Below are positions 21,110 through 37,911 of a stretch of 64,000 nucleotides of DNA, in pieces. Within the stretch, counting starts at the first letter, position 1. Each line of letters opens with the position of its first letter. Source of the DNA: Tillus elongatus (lineage: Eukaryota; Arthropoda; Insecta; Coleoptera; Cleridae); NCBI GenBank assembly GCA_964006375.1, contig OZ023264.1:176013510-176077509 (forward strand). The letters are read 5' to 3'. A program made the position numbers and the translations under genes. Below the pieces are notes generated by a model. The model was not told where the DNA came from, did no database searches, and saw only the letters and a list, made by a program, of their open reading frames with translations.

Positions 21110-21440
21110 GAGCCTCGGTGGTCTAGTGGTAAGAACGTGCGCCTCTGAACTAAAGGGTACTGGGTTCGATTCCCAGGGTTCTCCTTTCACTTTTTCAGTA
21201 TATACTGTACAATTATTACATCAACCGAGGTTATGGCATTGTATTTGAGCAAGTTACGCCTGCACGTTCCGTCTTTCAGAGGAGCGTAAGGCCGTCGGTC
21301 ACGTGTCCTTGCGATGTTGAACACGTTATAGATCCCTACACTCCTTACAGAAAGGCTAGGGTTCGGCAAAAATTCCATGATAGTGAGGTGAAACTGCTTC
21401 CTGGCGTCGGGTGAAGAAACGAAAACACACGCACATACAA
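21110..21440 (+). mobile_element. tRNA-derived SINE, copy 1
   Basis: The head (21110-21183) has an A box (GGTGGTCTAGTGGTAAG) and a B box (GGGTTCGATTCCCAG) inside a degenerate cloverleaf. The body that follows (TTTTTCAGTATATACTGTAC...GGCATTGTATTTGAGCAAG) is shared with the reverse copy at 39755-39931. The acceptor stem is mispaired, so it is not a functional tRNA gene and no anticodon is assigned. Its tail runs into TATATA used as target by the next element. Confidence 0.75.
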
Positions 21441-22350
21441 CAATATATATATACAGTCTGTCCCAAACTGGATGAGAATGTATTTATATCTCCGTTATTA
21501 TTAGAGATAGGGAGACGGTTAAATTAGCAATGTTTTGTAGAATTTCATGTTCGTTCTAAATATGACTTGTATTTTGCCCTGCCTCTTTTCGTTTTCGAGT
21601 TATTTTGAAAAAAACAAAATTTGTCGATTTCTTTTTTCTTCAATATCTAAGTAGGCGTTGATCTGACATGTCTAAGACTTGCACATTATCAGGACACTTT
21701 TTACAGAGCAATCTTTTTGTGCTATTCTCAACATTCGATTGTCATTTGTTTTTGAGCTACATGTATCAACGTTTGCTTTTATTATGGCAGCCATATTTGA
21801 TTTTTTGCTCATGTGATAGCCTGTGAAAAGAGCTTTCCAATAATGTACAACATGCTTGAGAAATCTTGAAATTGCACTGACCATTTTGAGAAAAACCGTT
21901 TTGAGGATAGTAGGCTATAAAATCCAATACCAGAAAATAAATGACAGAAAAACGTGTTCAAGAAGCAGTAGGCCATGGAGTCTAACAATAGACTTCTACT
22001 TTTAACATAATTTTCCGTAATGAATCAGGATGAAAAAATAGGAACTTTGAGCACACCAATGAATCGGCCTATTATTACAAATGATATTTTAAATTACAAC
22101 ATTATCCTAAAAAATTGTTATAATTAAATTAAATAGGTAAACCTATTAAACAACAAAAATCAGATTAATGATTTACGTGACGCCTTTGAAGATTGTTTGA
22201 TTTTTAAACGTAAGTCAACTGAAAAACAACAGAAGAAAGGTTGCTACGGATATAACACTATCGCGACAATTAAGAATACTGTCATTCTTGCGTTGCTTAA
22301 AATTTTGTACTAAATAGTTTGTTTCCTGTTTATTTTAAATAATAAACAAT

Positions 22351-23335
22351 ATGTTCAGCAATGAAGAATATTTTGTCATGTTGGAATGTTATATTCGTTC
22401 TAACCGAAATACTGAGGCAGCTGCAAATTCATATTAAAACAACTACCCAGAAAGACGACAACCAAACACCAAAATATTTCGCAGGATAGTGACCAATCAA
22501 TTGAACGACGGTAGCTTCCCCGCAAAGAAACTACCAATGCCTAGAATTGAAGAAAGAAATAATGCCGTCTTACAGGTTTCAAACGAAAACCCTCCTCAAT
22601 CTGTTCGGTTTTATGGTGAACAAATTGACGTTCAGAAAATATCAAGGACAATGTCAGCAAGATGAAAATTTTTATTTAAAAATAATACGGACTGATGAAT
22701 CGAGATTTACAAATTGTGGTGTGTATAATCTCCATAAAAGGCATTATTGGGCATATGAAGATCCCCATCTAAAGAAAGAAAGACGATTGCAAGACAGATT
22801 TGGTATTAATGTTTGATGGGGCTTATTAGGTAAAAAACTCTTATTTTTATTTGTAGATTAGTCAGTTCATTTTAAAAAAATATTCAGGTAATTTCATTGT
22901 GGGTCCATTTTTTTTTTATAATTTAACTGGGAAAAGGTATATTAATCTATTGAGAAATGATATCTTACCAACAATTAGAAGAGTTCATGATAATTTTGAC
23001 GAGATTTGGTACCAACAGACGGTTGTCCAGCTCACAATGCTAGAATCGTCAAAACATTTTTGTACCAAAATTTTAATGGTCGTGTCATTTGTAATAATAG
23101 ACCGGTTCATTGGTGTGATCGAATTCCTGATAACACCCATGGATTATTATTTTTGGGGTACTCTGAAGAATGATGTGCATGAATTCGGTCCACCACAAAA
23201 TATCAGTGCATTACGAAACAGAATCACGAAATCATATTAACCAAAACACCCTCGCCAGAGTTTGCAGGCATGTTTCAAAAAGGTGTATAAAGTGCATTGA
23301 ACAAAACGGTAGCTATAATGAACAATTTTCTATTT
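22351..23335 (+). pseudogene. mariner-like transposase, broken
   Basis: Starts MFSNEEYFVMLECYIRSNRN...RQPNTKIFRRIVTNQLNDGS. An internal stop lies near 22433, and a frameshift precedes IIRTDESRFTNCGVYN (first Asp). HYWAYEDPH and RFGINV-stop-WGLLG follow, then a predicted intron, then GNFIVGPFFFYNLTGKRYIN. The second block is decayed (IWYQQTVVQLTMLE, expected QQDG.P.H), and the third survives as TPMDYYFWG. The same broad family as the copies at 1124 and 38547, but a separate lineage. Confidence 0.8.
22830..22887 (+). other. predicted transposase intron
   Basis: GT at 22830-22831 and TTCAG ending at 22887 enclose 58 bp. Removal joins WGLLG to NFIVGPFFF, the expected family sequence. Inferred from phase only. 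Confidence 0.6.
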
Positions 23336-24085
23336 AGTGTATTTTTAAGTTTCTATTTTATTATTTGTTGAATTCCGTTTCTAATTGTGTTGTTTTGTGT
23401 AGTTTAAGTTTCTATTTGTTATTGCTGGGTTTCGTTATTGAACTGTTTCACATAATATTACCTGGCATTATTACCTAATTGAGTATTGTAAATTAAATCA
23501 CATTTTTTTTTATCGTGAATCATTACGGAAAATTATGTTAAAAGTAGAAGTCTATTGTTAGACTCCATGGCCTACTGTTTTTTGAACACTTTTTTTGTCA
23601 TTTGTTTTCTGGTGTTGTATTTCATAGCCTACTATCCTCTAAACGGTTTTTCTCAAAATTGTCTGTGCAATTACAAGATTTCTCAAGCATGTTGTACGTC
23701 ATTGGAAAGCTCTTTTGACAGGCTATCACATGAGCAAAAAATCCAATATGGCTGCCATAATAAAAACAAACGTTGATACATGTAGCTCAAAAACAAATGA
23801 CAATTCAAAGTTGAGAATAGCACAAGAGGGTTAATCTGTAAAAAGTGTCCTGATAATGTGCAAGTCTTAGACATATCACATCAACGCCTACTTAGATATT
23901 GAAGAAAAAAGAAATCGACAAATTTTGTTTTTTTCAAAATAACTCGAAAACGAAAAGAAGCACGGCAAAATACAAGTCATCTTTGGAACGAGCATGAAAT
24001 TCTACAAAACATTGCTAATTTAACCGTTTCCCTATTTCTAATAATAACGGAGATAGCAATACATTCCCATCCAGTTTGGGACAGA

Positions 24086-24088
<3 letters not shown>

Positions 24089-24179
<91 letters not shown>
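24089..24179. repeat. (TA)n microsatellite
   Basis: Begins at the TA target duplication of the element ending at 24088. Confidence 0.95.
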
Positions 24180-27634
<3,455 letters not shown>

Positions 27635-27790
27635 CGGGACGCAACAAGTGCGTTATGGTATTGAATTTTCATAAGAATTGTACACTAGTAAGAAATACTA
27701 TTAAAACCAATTCTTTAAATTTAAATGGACCTTGGAGATTGGTTTTAGTCCCAATTAGCGATTATTTGAAAAAACTTATATATTATCTGG
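27635..27790 (+). mobile_element. short derivative of the modular element
   Basis: Terminus A (GACGCAACAAGTGCGTTATG) is followed by GGACCTTGGAGATTGG and AATTAGCGATTATTTGAAAA, the same internally deleted form as 5045-5225. Confidence 0.6.
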
Positions 27791-27818
27791 AGCTCAAAAA
27801 TTGCAAGTGTCTTTAAAA

Positions 27819-27881
27819 AAATTGTGTTGTAAATTTGATTAAAGTTACAAAATTGTGTTGTAAATTTGATTAAAGTTACAA
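27819..27881 (+). repeat. 31-bp tandem duplication
   Basis: Two adjacent identical copies of AAAATTGTGTTGTAAATTTG plus 11 bp. Nothing else is recognised in 27882-28204. Confidence 0.85.
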
Positions 27882-28204
27882 AATTTTTTCAAAAAATAGT
27901 CATTATTTACAAAGGCAATGTACGTGTCAAATTATAAATATGACAGATATTTTGCCATATTAATTGCTTGGATAGTTTTGTTTTACTCAACCCATCCAGT
28001 TTTGGCAAACAATAAACAACAAAAAAGGTATTTTAGAACAAATTTGTAGTTGTTTGCAAAGCTCATTATGTTATTTTTCTTTAATTTATTACCCACGTGC
28101 GTTTACATAGGTGTTACTATGGTTCAAGATTGAATATTCTGGCTTAAGGGGAAATTTATTGAGCTATCGGATTTGAAATATTTTTGCGAAAATTTTCTAC
28201 CAAA

Positions 28205-28905
<701 letters not shown>

Positions 28906-29159
28906 TGTTTATTGTTTGCAAACACTGAATGGGTTGACTAAAACAGAACCATCCAAGCAATTAATAAGGAAAAATACCTGCCTTGTTTATAATTTGACAG
29001 GTACATTCCCTTTATAAATCGTTATTTTTTTCTGAAAAACTTTTGTAGCTTTAATGAAATTTGTAACACAATTTTTTTAAGGTACTTGCAGTACTTACAT
29101 ATTATATATAAGACCAAATTTGAATTTTCTAGCTCCATATAAAATATAATTTTTTTATA
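28906..29159. other. no gene seen
   Basis: AT-rich spacer between two copies of the modular family. Confidence 0.4.
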
Positions 29160-29635
29160 TTTTGTGTAAACTAGAGCTGTAACAGCATACTACCTGGTGC
29201 TGCACCGAGAGGGCGTCCCTGTCGTATCTCTCATCACGTTGTCCAGGCTGAACCCTGCGACAACTTCCATTGTTTAGATTTTCATCTACGATTTATTTGA
29301 ATAGCATAGCAATACATATAACGTCATCTGTCTTTGTCCAACATTGTAGATATTGCATTACAGAATCTGAAGTGATGTCGAGGATTATTTTATTATTAAT
29401 TTCGAATAACTGTATTTTCCTTTGATCAAGTAACTTGAAAATTGGTACACAACCACGTCTGTCTATGTTCTTTTACAATTTGAGAGATATTGCGTTTCGA
29501 AAAATATTTTTTTAATTTTTTACTAAGAAAAATTGGCCGCTAAGATTTGATGAACGAACTCATCCAAGCCATTGGCAAAATAAGGGTAATTTCCAAATTT
29601 GGTCCAAATCAGTGAAGTATTTTTTGAGTTATTGG

Positions 29636-29737
<102 letters not shown>

Positions 29738-29768
29738 GTTTTAACTGATAATGGAAATGGGTTCCAGA

Positions 29769-30275
29769 TAGTGATGGGAAAAATGGTTTTTTTTTATATT
29801 AACAGTTAAAGCCGTTTACGTTATTTCATAATAACCGTTGAAAATAACAGCTTCAGCTATTTCGCTGTTATTTGGAACTGGATAGTCGATCGATAGTATC
29901 CTACATTCCCAAAGCTGTGAGCGAGAGTGAGCACACTAGAGTATAAATAACGTGTTTCCTGTTAAGTAATATGTTATGAAGTAAAGTCTGCTCTATACTG
30001 CATAGCATACCCATACATATTTATTTCATTCCCAGTCGCATGCCCATTCATCCCGTTAAATAGTTAAATTTAACGGTTGCTGATGAAAACCGATGTTTAT
30101 TTATCGAACCTAGTTGCAGTGGAACTGAAACAGATACGACTCCGAATTCTAGTTTAGTGTAAAAAGCGTTATTTTATAAGCTGTTATTTTTATAAATCCA
30201 CAACTGGTGATTACCGTTGCGGCTCGACAAAAAACGTTTAAAAATAACCAACAGTTAAATAACGATCCATTACTA
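29769..30275. mobile_element. hAT-type MITE, ~507 bp, 8-bp TSD
   Basis: It is flanked by an exact 8-bp duplication GTTCCAGA (29761-29768 and 30276-30283). Ends TAGTGATGGGAAA and, reversed, TAGTAATGGATCG match in 9 of the first 11 bases. The host sequence is contiguous across the insertion when compared with 53180-53215. An 8-bp duplication and TAG-type ends are hallmarks of hAT elements. No coding sequence. Confidence 0.85.
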
Positions 30276-30371
30276 GTTCCAGAGGCCCAAATTAATGCTC
30301 ATTTGAAGAAATTTTCCGATTGTCTCACCATCGATACCTCTATTAGTGAATTTTCTTAATGAAAATTCACT

Positions 30372-31111
30372 AAGAGATAAAATGGTATTAAGAAGATGAT
30401 ACAATGGCATTTTTTTGTGTGAAAATACACTAACGTAGAAACTAATTTTTATTATAAATAGTTGTAATAAATGCATATAAATAAAATATTTTTTTCTGTC
30501 TGGCGATGCCGTAAAGCGCAACTTGAAACTAAAACCAGAGAGAGACTTTGTACATCTGTATGTAATAATGACAATGATGTACATAAATATAATATCTTTA
30601 CAGTTATATTGTTTTTGTAATAGATTACTTTCTGCACAAATTGAACTGACTGTATATTTGATTCAATTCCAAACTTCTCTGAGATAGCACTATGGCAACA
30701 AAAGTAGACTTCAATAGAAAGCCACAAATAAATAAACACTAAGGTACTATGTTTTAACTTTAACTGAAACACAAATACAAACTGACAAGTTCTCTAACTG
30801 TTGCCACAATACCTACAAGCTACACGAATTCGGTAGCTTGATCGATTGTATTATGTAGAGCTACAAATCGTCTTCAATAGATGATAACATCGACTTGCCA
30901 AACTGTGTTTACACGCAAAGGCAATTAATAACGTTCCAAGTAGCTTTTTAATTTATTCACAAGTTATTCGAATAGAGGAGTTTGGAATTGTGGTCGTGAA
31001 ACACGTTAACTATCTTAATCGGGGAAGTTTGCCTCTCACACCCTTGTCTTCTTAACGAAACTTCTCTAACAAGGAGCATTTGAACAATGGTAACACGAGT
31101 AATTGTTGCAG
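30372..31111. other. presumed intron, nothing else seen
   Basis: No repeat or coding motif recognised. Two overlapping minus-strand open frames at 30273-30772 have no family resemblance. Confidence 0.4.
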
Positions 31112-31244
31112 TCCCAATGGAGGAAGTTCATGGAGTCCTTGGTGAAAAGAACAGCCTGCCCTGTGATATTACGCCCAGGGACCGTGACGACGCGGTTGCC
31201 ATGGTGCTGTGGTTCAAGGAGACCATCGGAGAGCCTCTCTACAG
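31112..31244 (+). CDS. Sidestep-like immunoglobulin protein, exon (first half of Ig domain)
   Basis: The exon encodes [20 protein letters not shown]...[19 protein letters not shown]. It has the first Ig cysteine (LPCDI) and the buried Trp (LWFK) of a V-type Ig domain. In Drosophila, Sidestep is a cell-surface Ig protein that guides motor axons; the family is large in insects. The splice donor ACAG|GTCAGT is strong (exon ends 31244). The acceptor TTGTTGCAG (31111) is moderate, and an in-frame ATG at 31087 could alternatively make this a first coding exon. It ends in phase 2 (AG), completed by T at 57290. Codon use and GC content stand out from the surrounding repeats. Confidence 0.85.
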
Positions 31245-31659
31245 GTCAGTAGAATTCACTTTCAACCTGATACTACTCATTTGATTAATTAGTCCTCTAG
31301 AGGGCCCTACTGCTGCCGCTACACATTATTACACTAACGCACTTTAAATAGCTTGCCGAGTATACCGCAAGGAATTCCACCATTTGTCTTTTCGAAAGCT
31401 TTCTGAAGATATCTTTGTTCTGTGTTATACTCGAAGCTCTTTACTCTGCATTCTGTATTATGTGTACTTTGCAGTTAATTTATGCAGCTTATTTTAAAAC
31501 TTGCTTCCTGGTAACTTTAGGTTTTAGGTTTATATTGGAATCTCCGAAGAAGTGAAATTTCGTTTTTGTTTAATTTTAATAGCAGATTATGTAATTTTAA
31601 ATTTATGCGTTTTATCAATAAATTTTCATTAAGTGAGATGTAAGACACGCTTTTTAGAC

Positions 31660-32136
31660 GTGTCGTCATCTCGTTGCGGAACCAAGTAGTATGTTGTCAC
31701 TCCAGCTCCAAATAACATAAAGTGTTAAAAAATAGATACTGTATACAACCAACCATCAATTTAATAAATTATCAGCCCTGCTCCATTTCTGTCCTAATAT
31801 AAGGACAAAGTATGTAAAGTTTGAGGCATTCTCAAAACAATTGGAACCCAACGGTTCTAATTGTGGTGAGAATGCATCTAGCCTTACATATTTGTCCCTA
31901 TATTAGGGTAGAAATGGGCCAGGGCTAACAATTTACTAAATTGTTAGTTGGTTGTATACAGTCTCTAATATTTATCACTTTGTGTTATTTGGAGCTGGAG
32001 TGACAACATACTACTTGGTTCCGCAACTAGGTGGCGGCACGTTGCTTCATGTCTTACCACTCCCTTAGTGTTGGAAGGCTGGTTACCATAGCCGTATTAC
32101 TTTATAGGTCTATTTTCGCTACAATTAGTATTTTTT
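31660..32136. mobile_element. hammerhead-family foldback, head-to-head copy
   Basis: Arms about 31683-31845 and 31846-32040 are diverged reverse complements: GTTGCGGAACCAAGTAGTAT against ATACTACTTGGTTCCGCAAC. The centre of symmetry is at GGAACC-CAACGGTTC (about 31839-31853). The right arm starts (A)ACGGTTCTAATTG, which in the copy at 3.9 kb is the sequence immediately 3' of the predicted ribozyme cut. It continues to ACAATTAGTAT, where the ribozyme would begin, and is cut there by LINE L-A copy 2. Confidence 0.75.
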
Positions 32137-32148
32137 TATTATTATTTT

Positions 32149-33638
32149 ATTTCAACAACACACCACGACGGCTTACAGCCTAAATACTATCGTACCGTGG
32201 GTGTCGACAAGGAGGAAAGAGGCAACTTGTTAGTTCTGGACTTGAAGGTTTGAAGGTTCGGGGGAGAAGGAAAAACATGTGCCGGCAAGGAATTCCACAA
32301 CTTGGAAGTCCTCGGGACAAAAGAGCAGGCATAACAAGATGTTCTATGTCTGGTGACCTGGACAGTAAAATGGTGCATTCTCTCTGTTCCCCTGGTAGAT
32401 CTGTTGGGGGCACCAGGTGGAGGAACTATGGAAGAAAGCTCCTCTGAGCAGTGCCCGTGCAGATATCTATAAAAGAGAGAGATAGGCCACCAACGGCACG
32501 TCGGTGGGCAAGGGATGGCAGCCTTTAGGTAAGACGATGAGACGTATAGCTCTCTTCTGAATGGAGTCCAGGATAGCGAGTGTAGAAGCGGCAGCAGCAC
32601 CCCAGATGTGAGAGCAGTATTCGCGGTTTGGTCTTATTTGTGAAGTATATAAGGTATAGAGATCAGCTGGTGAAAAGTATTTGCGAGCCCGGAAGAGGAA
32701 ACCTAATTTCTTAGCAGCCGCTTCTGCAATTGATGTGACATGTTGGTGCCAATTGAGATTTCGATCCACAGAGATGCCAACAAGTGAAAAGGACTCATTA
32801 CTTTGAATAACTTGGTTGTTTATTGTGATGGGTCTAGGGCTGGTGTATCTCTTATGAGAAAGAAAGCAAGACTGTGATTTGGTGGGGTTGAATTGTACAA
32901 GATTTCTACTTCCACAGTCTAATATTTTTTGGAGATCCCCGGAGATATAACCCTCCATGAGTCTGCGATCCTCATCTAGTCGGGCTAAAGAGACAGGCTT
33001 AGAATATTGTATATTGGAGTGGAGGGTGCTATCGTCCGCGTAACTGTCAACTGGGTTGGATGTGCTAGAGAGGAGGTCATTGATGTGGAGAAGAAACAAA
33101 GTAGGGGCTAAAGCTAAACCTTGAGGAACTCCTGCATTAATTGGATACAGTTTAGAGGAATCTCCATCCACGACAACAGAAATGCTCCGGCTGGAGAGTA
33201 AATTTGCTGTCCACGTACAGAGTTATGGTGGTAGGCCATAGGCCGGTAGTGTATTAAGCAGCGCTGCGTGCCAGACCTGGTCGAATGCTTTGGATATGTC
33301 TAGAGCGACAATGTGGGATTCACCGTGTAGTTCCATAGACTTGTTCCAAGAATGGGTGACAAAGGAAAGGAGGTCGGCAGTTGATCTGCGCTGACGGAAT
33401 CCATACTGCCTGTCGTGTATTAGACTGTGTTTTTCAAGAAATTTTAGTAATTCGGTGTTTATATACTTTTCCATCACTTTAGAGATGACTGAAAGGAGAC
33501 AAATAGGCCTGTAGTTGCTAGGAAGCGCTTTCGATCCTTTCTTGGGGACGGGTTGTACTCGAGCAGTTTTCCAGTTACTAGGGAATATGCCTCTATTGTA
33601 AGATGTCTGAAACAGACAAGTCAGGACAGAAGCAAGTT
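32149..33638 (-). mobile_element. LINE family L-A, copy 2
   Basis: A 5'-truncated copy. Its 3' end lies against the hammerhead-family repeat, with a short (ATT)n/T run at 32130-32148 as the tail. Sequence similarity stops at 33638, where another dispersed repeat begins. Confidence 0.85.
32187..33477 (-). pseudogene. L-A reverse transcriptase, broken
   Basis: N- to C-terminal blocks: MMEKYINTELLKFLEKHSLI and YGFRQRRSTADLLSFVTHSW; SHIVALDISKAFDQVWHAAL (motif A); a stop or frame break near 33225; NAGVPQGLALAPTLFLLHIN (motif B, Ser to Leu); VDSYADDSTLHSN (motif C, intact YADD). Then GSRNLVQFNPTKSQSCFLSH, SLVGISVDRNLNWHQHVTSI, RPNREYCSHIWGAAAA, a frameshift near 32520, and the C-terminus. Frame breaks and 5' truncation make it inactive. 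Confidence 0.85.
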
Positions 33639-33890
33639 TATGGGTAAGATCGCTTCATGGGGTGGGGGTAAATGAGGGGTGATTTGGTGAAAATTGACAT
33701 TTTTTCTTGAAACTCAAGTAATTTAACGTTTCAGAAGTTTATGGGTCCAAAAATATGATTATTTTCTTTGTGGTCAAGTCAAGGACACTAAATTAATTTA
33801 ATGAGAATTTCTTTGTGAGGAGAGTAGATAATCACGAGTATGTGACGGTTATGATTCAATTTGGAGCAGTATTTTTCTAATTAGTTTTTG
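33638..33890 (+). repeat. dispersed repeat R, copy 1
   Basis: TGGGTAAGATCGCTTCATGG...GGGGTGATTTGGTGAAAATT and TTTCTTTGTGGTCAAGTCA are shared, in the same orientation and order, with 55848-56085. Identity is high over ~240 bp. No coding potential; family unknown. Confidence 0.75.
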
Positions 33891-34670
33891 GTAATAATTA
33901 TAAAAATAAAGAAACTTGAAGTACAAAATAATAGAATGTTATATATACAACAATATTTTAAATGGTAATCAAGCAAGTTTTTAGCTAGCACCTGTACGTA
34001 ATCAATACTACTTCTACTTTTGCACAATTATAAATTATTAAATTTCCCCAGACCGTACATTAAAATCCCAATGGCTGTAATAATCAGGCTTTCAAGACAA
34101 AAGGCAACGCATGAGTCAACTAAGTTGTTCAAGCTAAAATATCTCCCACCGCATATTACACGAGAACACTCGAAGCGTTAATTAAATACATGTTCGCATT
34201 CTATCAAACCACTGATTGCAGTGAAGCATTGTTACGGGGCCCCCAACCTAATACTTTAACAAAATAACTCGCCCATTGTGCCGTATTATCCTTTCACGAG
34301 CAGGTGAATTTTTCACACGGCACTTAAATAAAGCACGGGGTTAGGAATTAACTTGGAGGAGTACTAAAGTGTGCTGCAGTCGTCCGCAACTGCATTGGAG
34401 GGCGATATAAGCTACTCGTGGAAAAACTAATATCGGTCTAATATCATGCACACAGCCGTGGGGTTAAATTTATTATGTCGGAACCTGTATGGTATCACCT
34501 TTGTTAAAGCTTTTATAACTTGGCACCGGGCTAAAATAAGCTTGGAGAAAGAGGATATTTGCCAATGTTCTGGGTGCTCATGAATGCTAACGTTGATACA
34601 ACTACTTCAGTTTTTGTTAAAATGTTTCGAAATATCAGCATAAGGAACTGTGGTTATTTTCCTTCTAGAA
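33891..34670. other. intronic sequence, nothing recognised
   Basis: No repeat or coding motif recognised by eye. Confidence 0.4.
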
Positions 34671-34822
34671 AAAAGTCTAAGCGCAGCAGCTATGGCAGTG
34701 AATTTTCATAGAAATGATCTACGCATTTTTTTATGTAAAGGCGCGAAAAATTAAAATAATTGATAGATCTTGTTTAACACACAAATATTTTGGTCTTCTG
34801 ACCTTCTGTAATCTCCAGCGTT

Positions 34823-35126
34823 ATAAAAAAGTGCGTTATGGTAGTGAATTTTCATAAAAATGGTTTTAATGGCAAATATGTGTATTTTTTTAAGAAACCA
34901 GGCTTTAATTTGGTTACCAGTATAACCTATATAGTAAAAACAATGTGCCAAGTTTCATCAAAATAAATTTATTGTTTCAAAATGTACAAAAATTTCCGAA
35001 AGTACACTTAAATTGTTCCCGAAAAACTCGTTTCTTGGTCAACCTTATAGGTTATTAGCAAATTAAGCTAGTCAAATATGAAGCATTTGATCAAAATTCG
35101 CTACCATAACGCACTTGCTGCGTCCA
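34823..35126 (+). mobile_element. ~300-bp MITE of the modular family
   Basis: Left end GTGCGTTATGGTAGTGAATT, body GGTTACCAGTATAACCTATA and TTTATTGTTTCAAAATGTAC, and right end ATTCGCTACCATAACGCACT TGCTGCGTC. Terminal inverted repeats are about 35 bp. Another degenerate terminus at 34677-34720 lies just upstream. Confidence 0.8.
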
Positions 35127-35412
35127 GCATTTCTTTTCTTACAAACATGCATTATATTTCGATGAAAAAGGCAAAAATGCAATAACATAAGTCGTGTTTG
35201 ATAAAAAAAAAAGGAAATTTGTTTCACCAACGACTTATAGGCCACCTGTGATTGTGGAACTAATTTTTTAAGATGTAGCTCAAGACACCCTATAATAAAA
35301 ATAATAATATCCAAAATGTATACAATTTTTTTTCATATCTTGTATAAAAGCGGATATATTGAGCTTTATTGATTTTTTACGAAAATTCGACAAAAATTAT
35401 ATACCATTAAAT

Positions 35413-36658
35413 GATTCCGTCAGCGCAGATCAACTGCCGACCTCCTTTCCTTTGTCACCCATTCTTGGAACAAGTCTATGAAACTACACGGTGAATCCCA
35501 GATTGTCGCTCTAGACATATCCAAAGCATTCGACCAGGTCTGGCACGCAAATCTGCTTAATAAACTTCCGGCATATGGCCTACCACCAAAACTCTGTACC
35601 TGGACAGCAAATTTACTCTCCAACCGAAGCATTTCTGTTGTCGTGGACGGCTATTCCTCTAAACTGTATTCAATTAATGCAGAAGTCTCTCAAGGTTCAG
35701 GTTTAGCCCCTACTTTGTTTCTTCTCCACGTCAATGACCTCATTTCTAGCACATCCAACTTAGTTCACAGTTACGCGGACTAAAACATACAATATTCTAA
35801 GTCTTTGTCTTTAGCCCAATTAGATGAGGATTGCATACTCATGGAGGGTTCTGTCTCCGTGGATCTCCAAAAAATATTAGACTGGGGAAGTAGAAATCTT
35901 GTACAATTCAACTCCACCAAATCTCAGTCTTGCTTTCTATCTCATAAGAGACACAGCAGCCCTAGACCCATAACAATGAACAACCAAGTTATTCAAATTG
36001 ATGAGTCCTTTACACTTGTTGGCATTTCTGTGGATCGAAATATCAACTGGCACCATTATGTCACATCAAATGCAAAAGCGGCTGCTAAGAAATTAGGTTT
36101 TCTCTTCCGGACTCGCAAATACTTCACCAGCTAATCTATATACCTTATATACTTCACAAATAAGGCCAAACCTCGAATACTGCTCCCACATCTGAGGTGC
36201 CGTTGCCGCTTCTACACTCGCTATCCTGGACTCCATTCAGAAGAGAGCTATACGTCTCATCGGTAACCCTACCCTCTCCGAGAGTCTGCCACCTTGCCCA
36301 CCGACATGCAGTTGGTGACCTCTCTCTCTTTTATAGATATCTGCACGGGCACTGCTCAGAGGAGCTTTCTTCCATAGTTCGACCACCTGCTGCACCCAAC
36401 AGATCTACCAGGGGAACAGAGCGAATGCATTCTTTTACTGTCCAGGTCACCAGACATAGAGCATCTTGTTATGCCTGCTCGTTTGCCCCGATGACTTCCA
36501 AGTTGTGGAATTCCTTGCCGGCACATGTTTTTCCTTCTCCTCCAAACCTCCAAACCTTCAAGTCCAGAATTAGCAAGTTGTCTCTTTCCTTCCTGTCGAC
36601 AACCACGGTACGATAGTATTTAGGCTGTAAGCCCTCGTGGTGTGTTGTTGAAATATAA
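35413..36658 (+). mobile_element. LINE family L-A, copy 3 (+ strand)
   Basis: The only plus-strand copy, so its orientation matches the host gene. It is 5'-truncated at GATTCCGTCAGCGCAGATCA and ends with the 3' terminus CGTGGTGTGTTGTTGAAAT plus a short A-rich tail. Confidence 0.85.
35430..36616 (+). pseudogene. L-A reverse transcriptase, broken
   Basis: SQIVALDISKAFDQVWHANL (motif A) and NAEVSQGSGLAPTLFLLHVN (motif B degraded). A stop follows directly after VHSYAD, removing the catalytic YADD context along with ~20 bp. Frame resumes at 35805 through LVGISVDRNINWHHYVTS to a stop at 36132. The C-terminus is in a shifted frame from 36197, ending SKLSLSFLSTTTVR. Inactive. Confidence 0.85.

Positions 36659-37911
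<1,253 letters not shown>

Larger units (their letters stand above)
21454..24088 (+). mobile_element. Tc1/mariner-superfamily element with ~580-bp inverted repeats
   Basis: Ends match CAGTCTGTCCCAAACTGGAT. Inverted arms are about 21454-22035 and 23508-24088 with scattered mismatches. TA flanks both ends, and beyond it lies TATATA on the left and a long (TA)n tract on the right. The element therefore landed inside TA-rich repeat DNA. A broken transposase occupies the centre. Confidence 0.85.

Noticed and set aside
21110..21184. A functional tRNA gene
   Set aside because: A and B boxes are present, but the acceptor and anticodon stems are mispaired and the sequence continues into a body shared with 39755-39857, so it is a SINE head.
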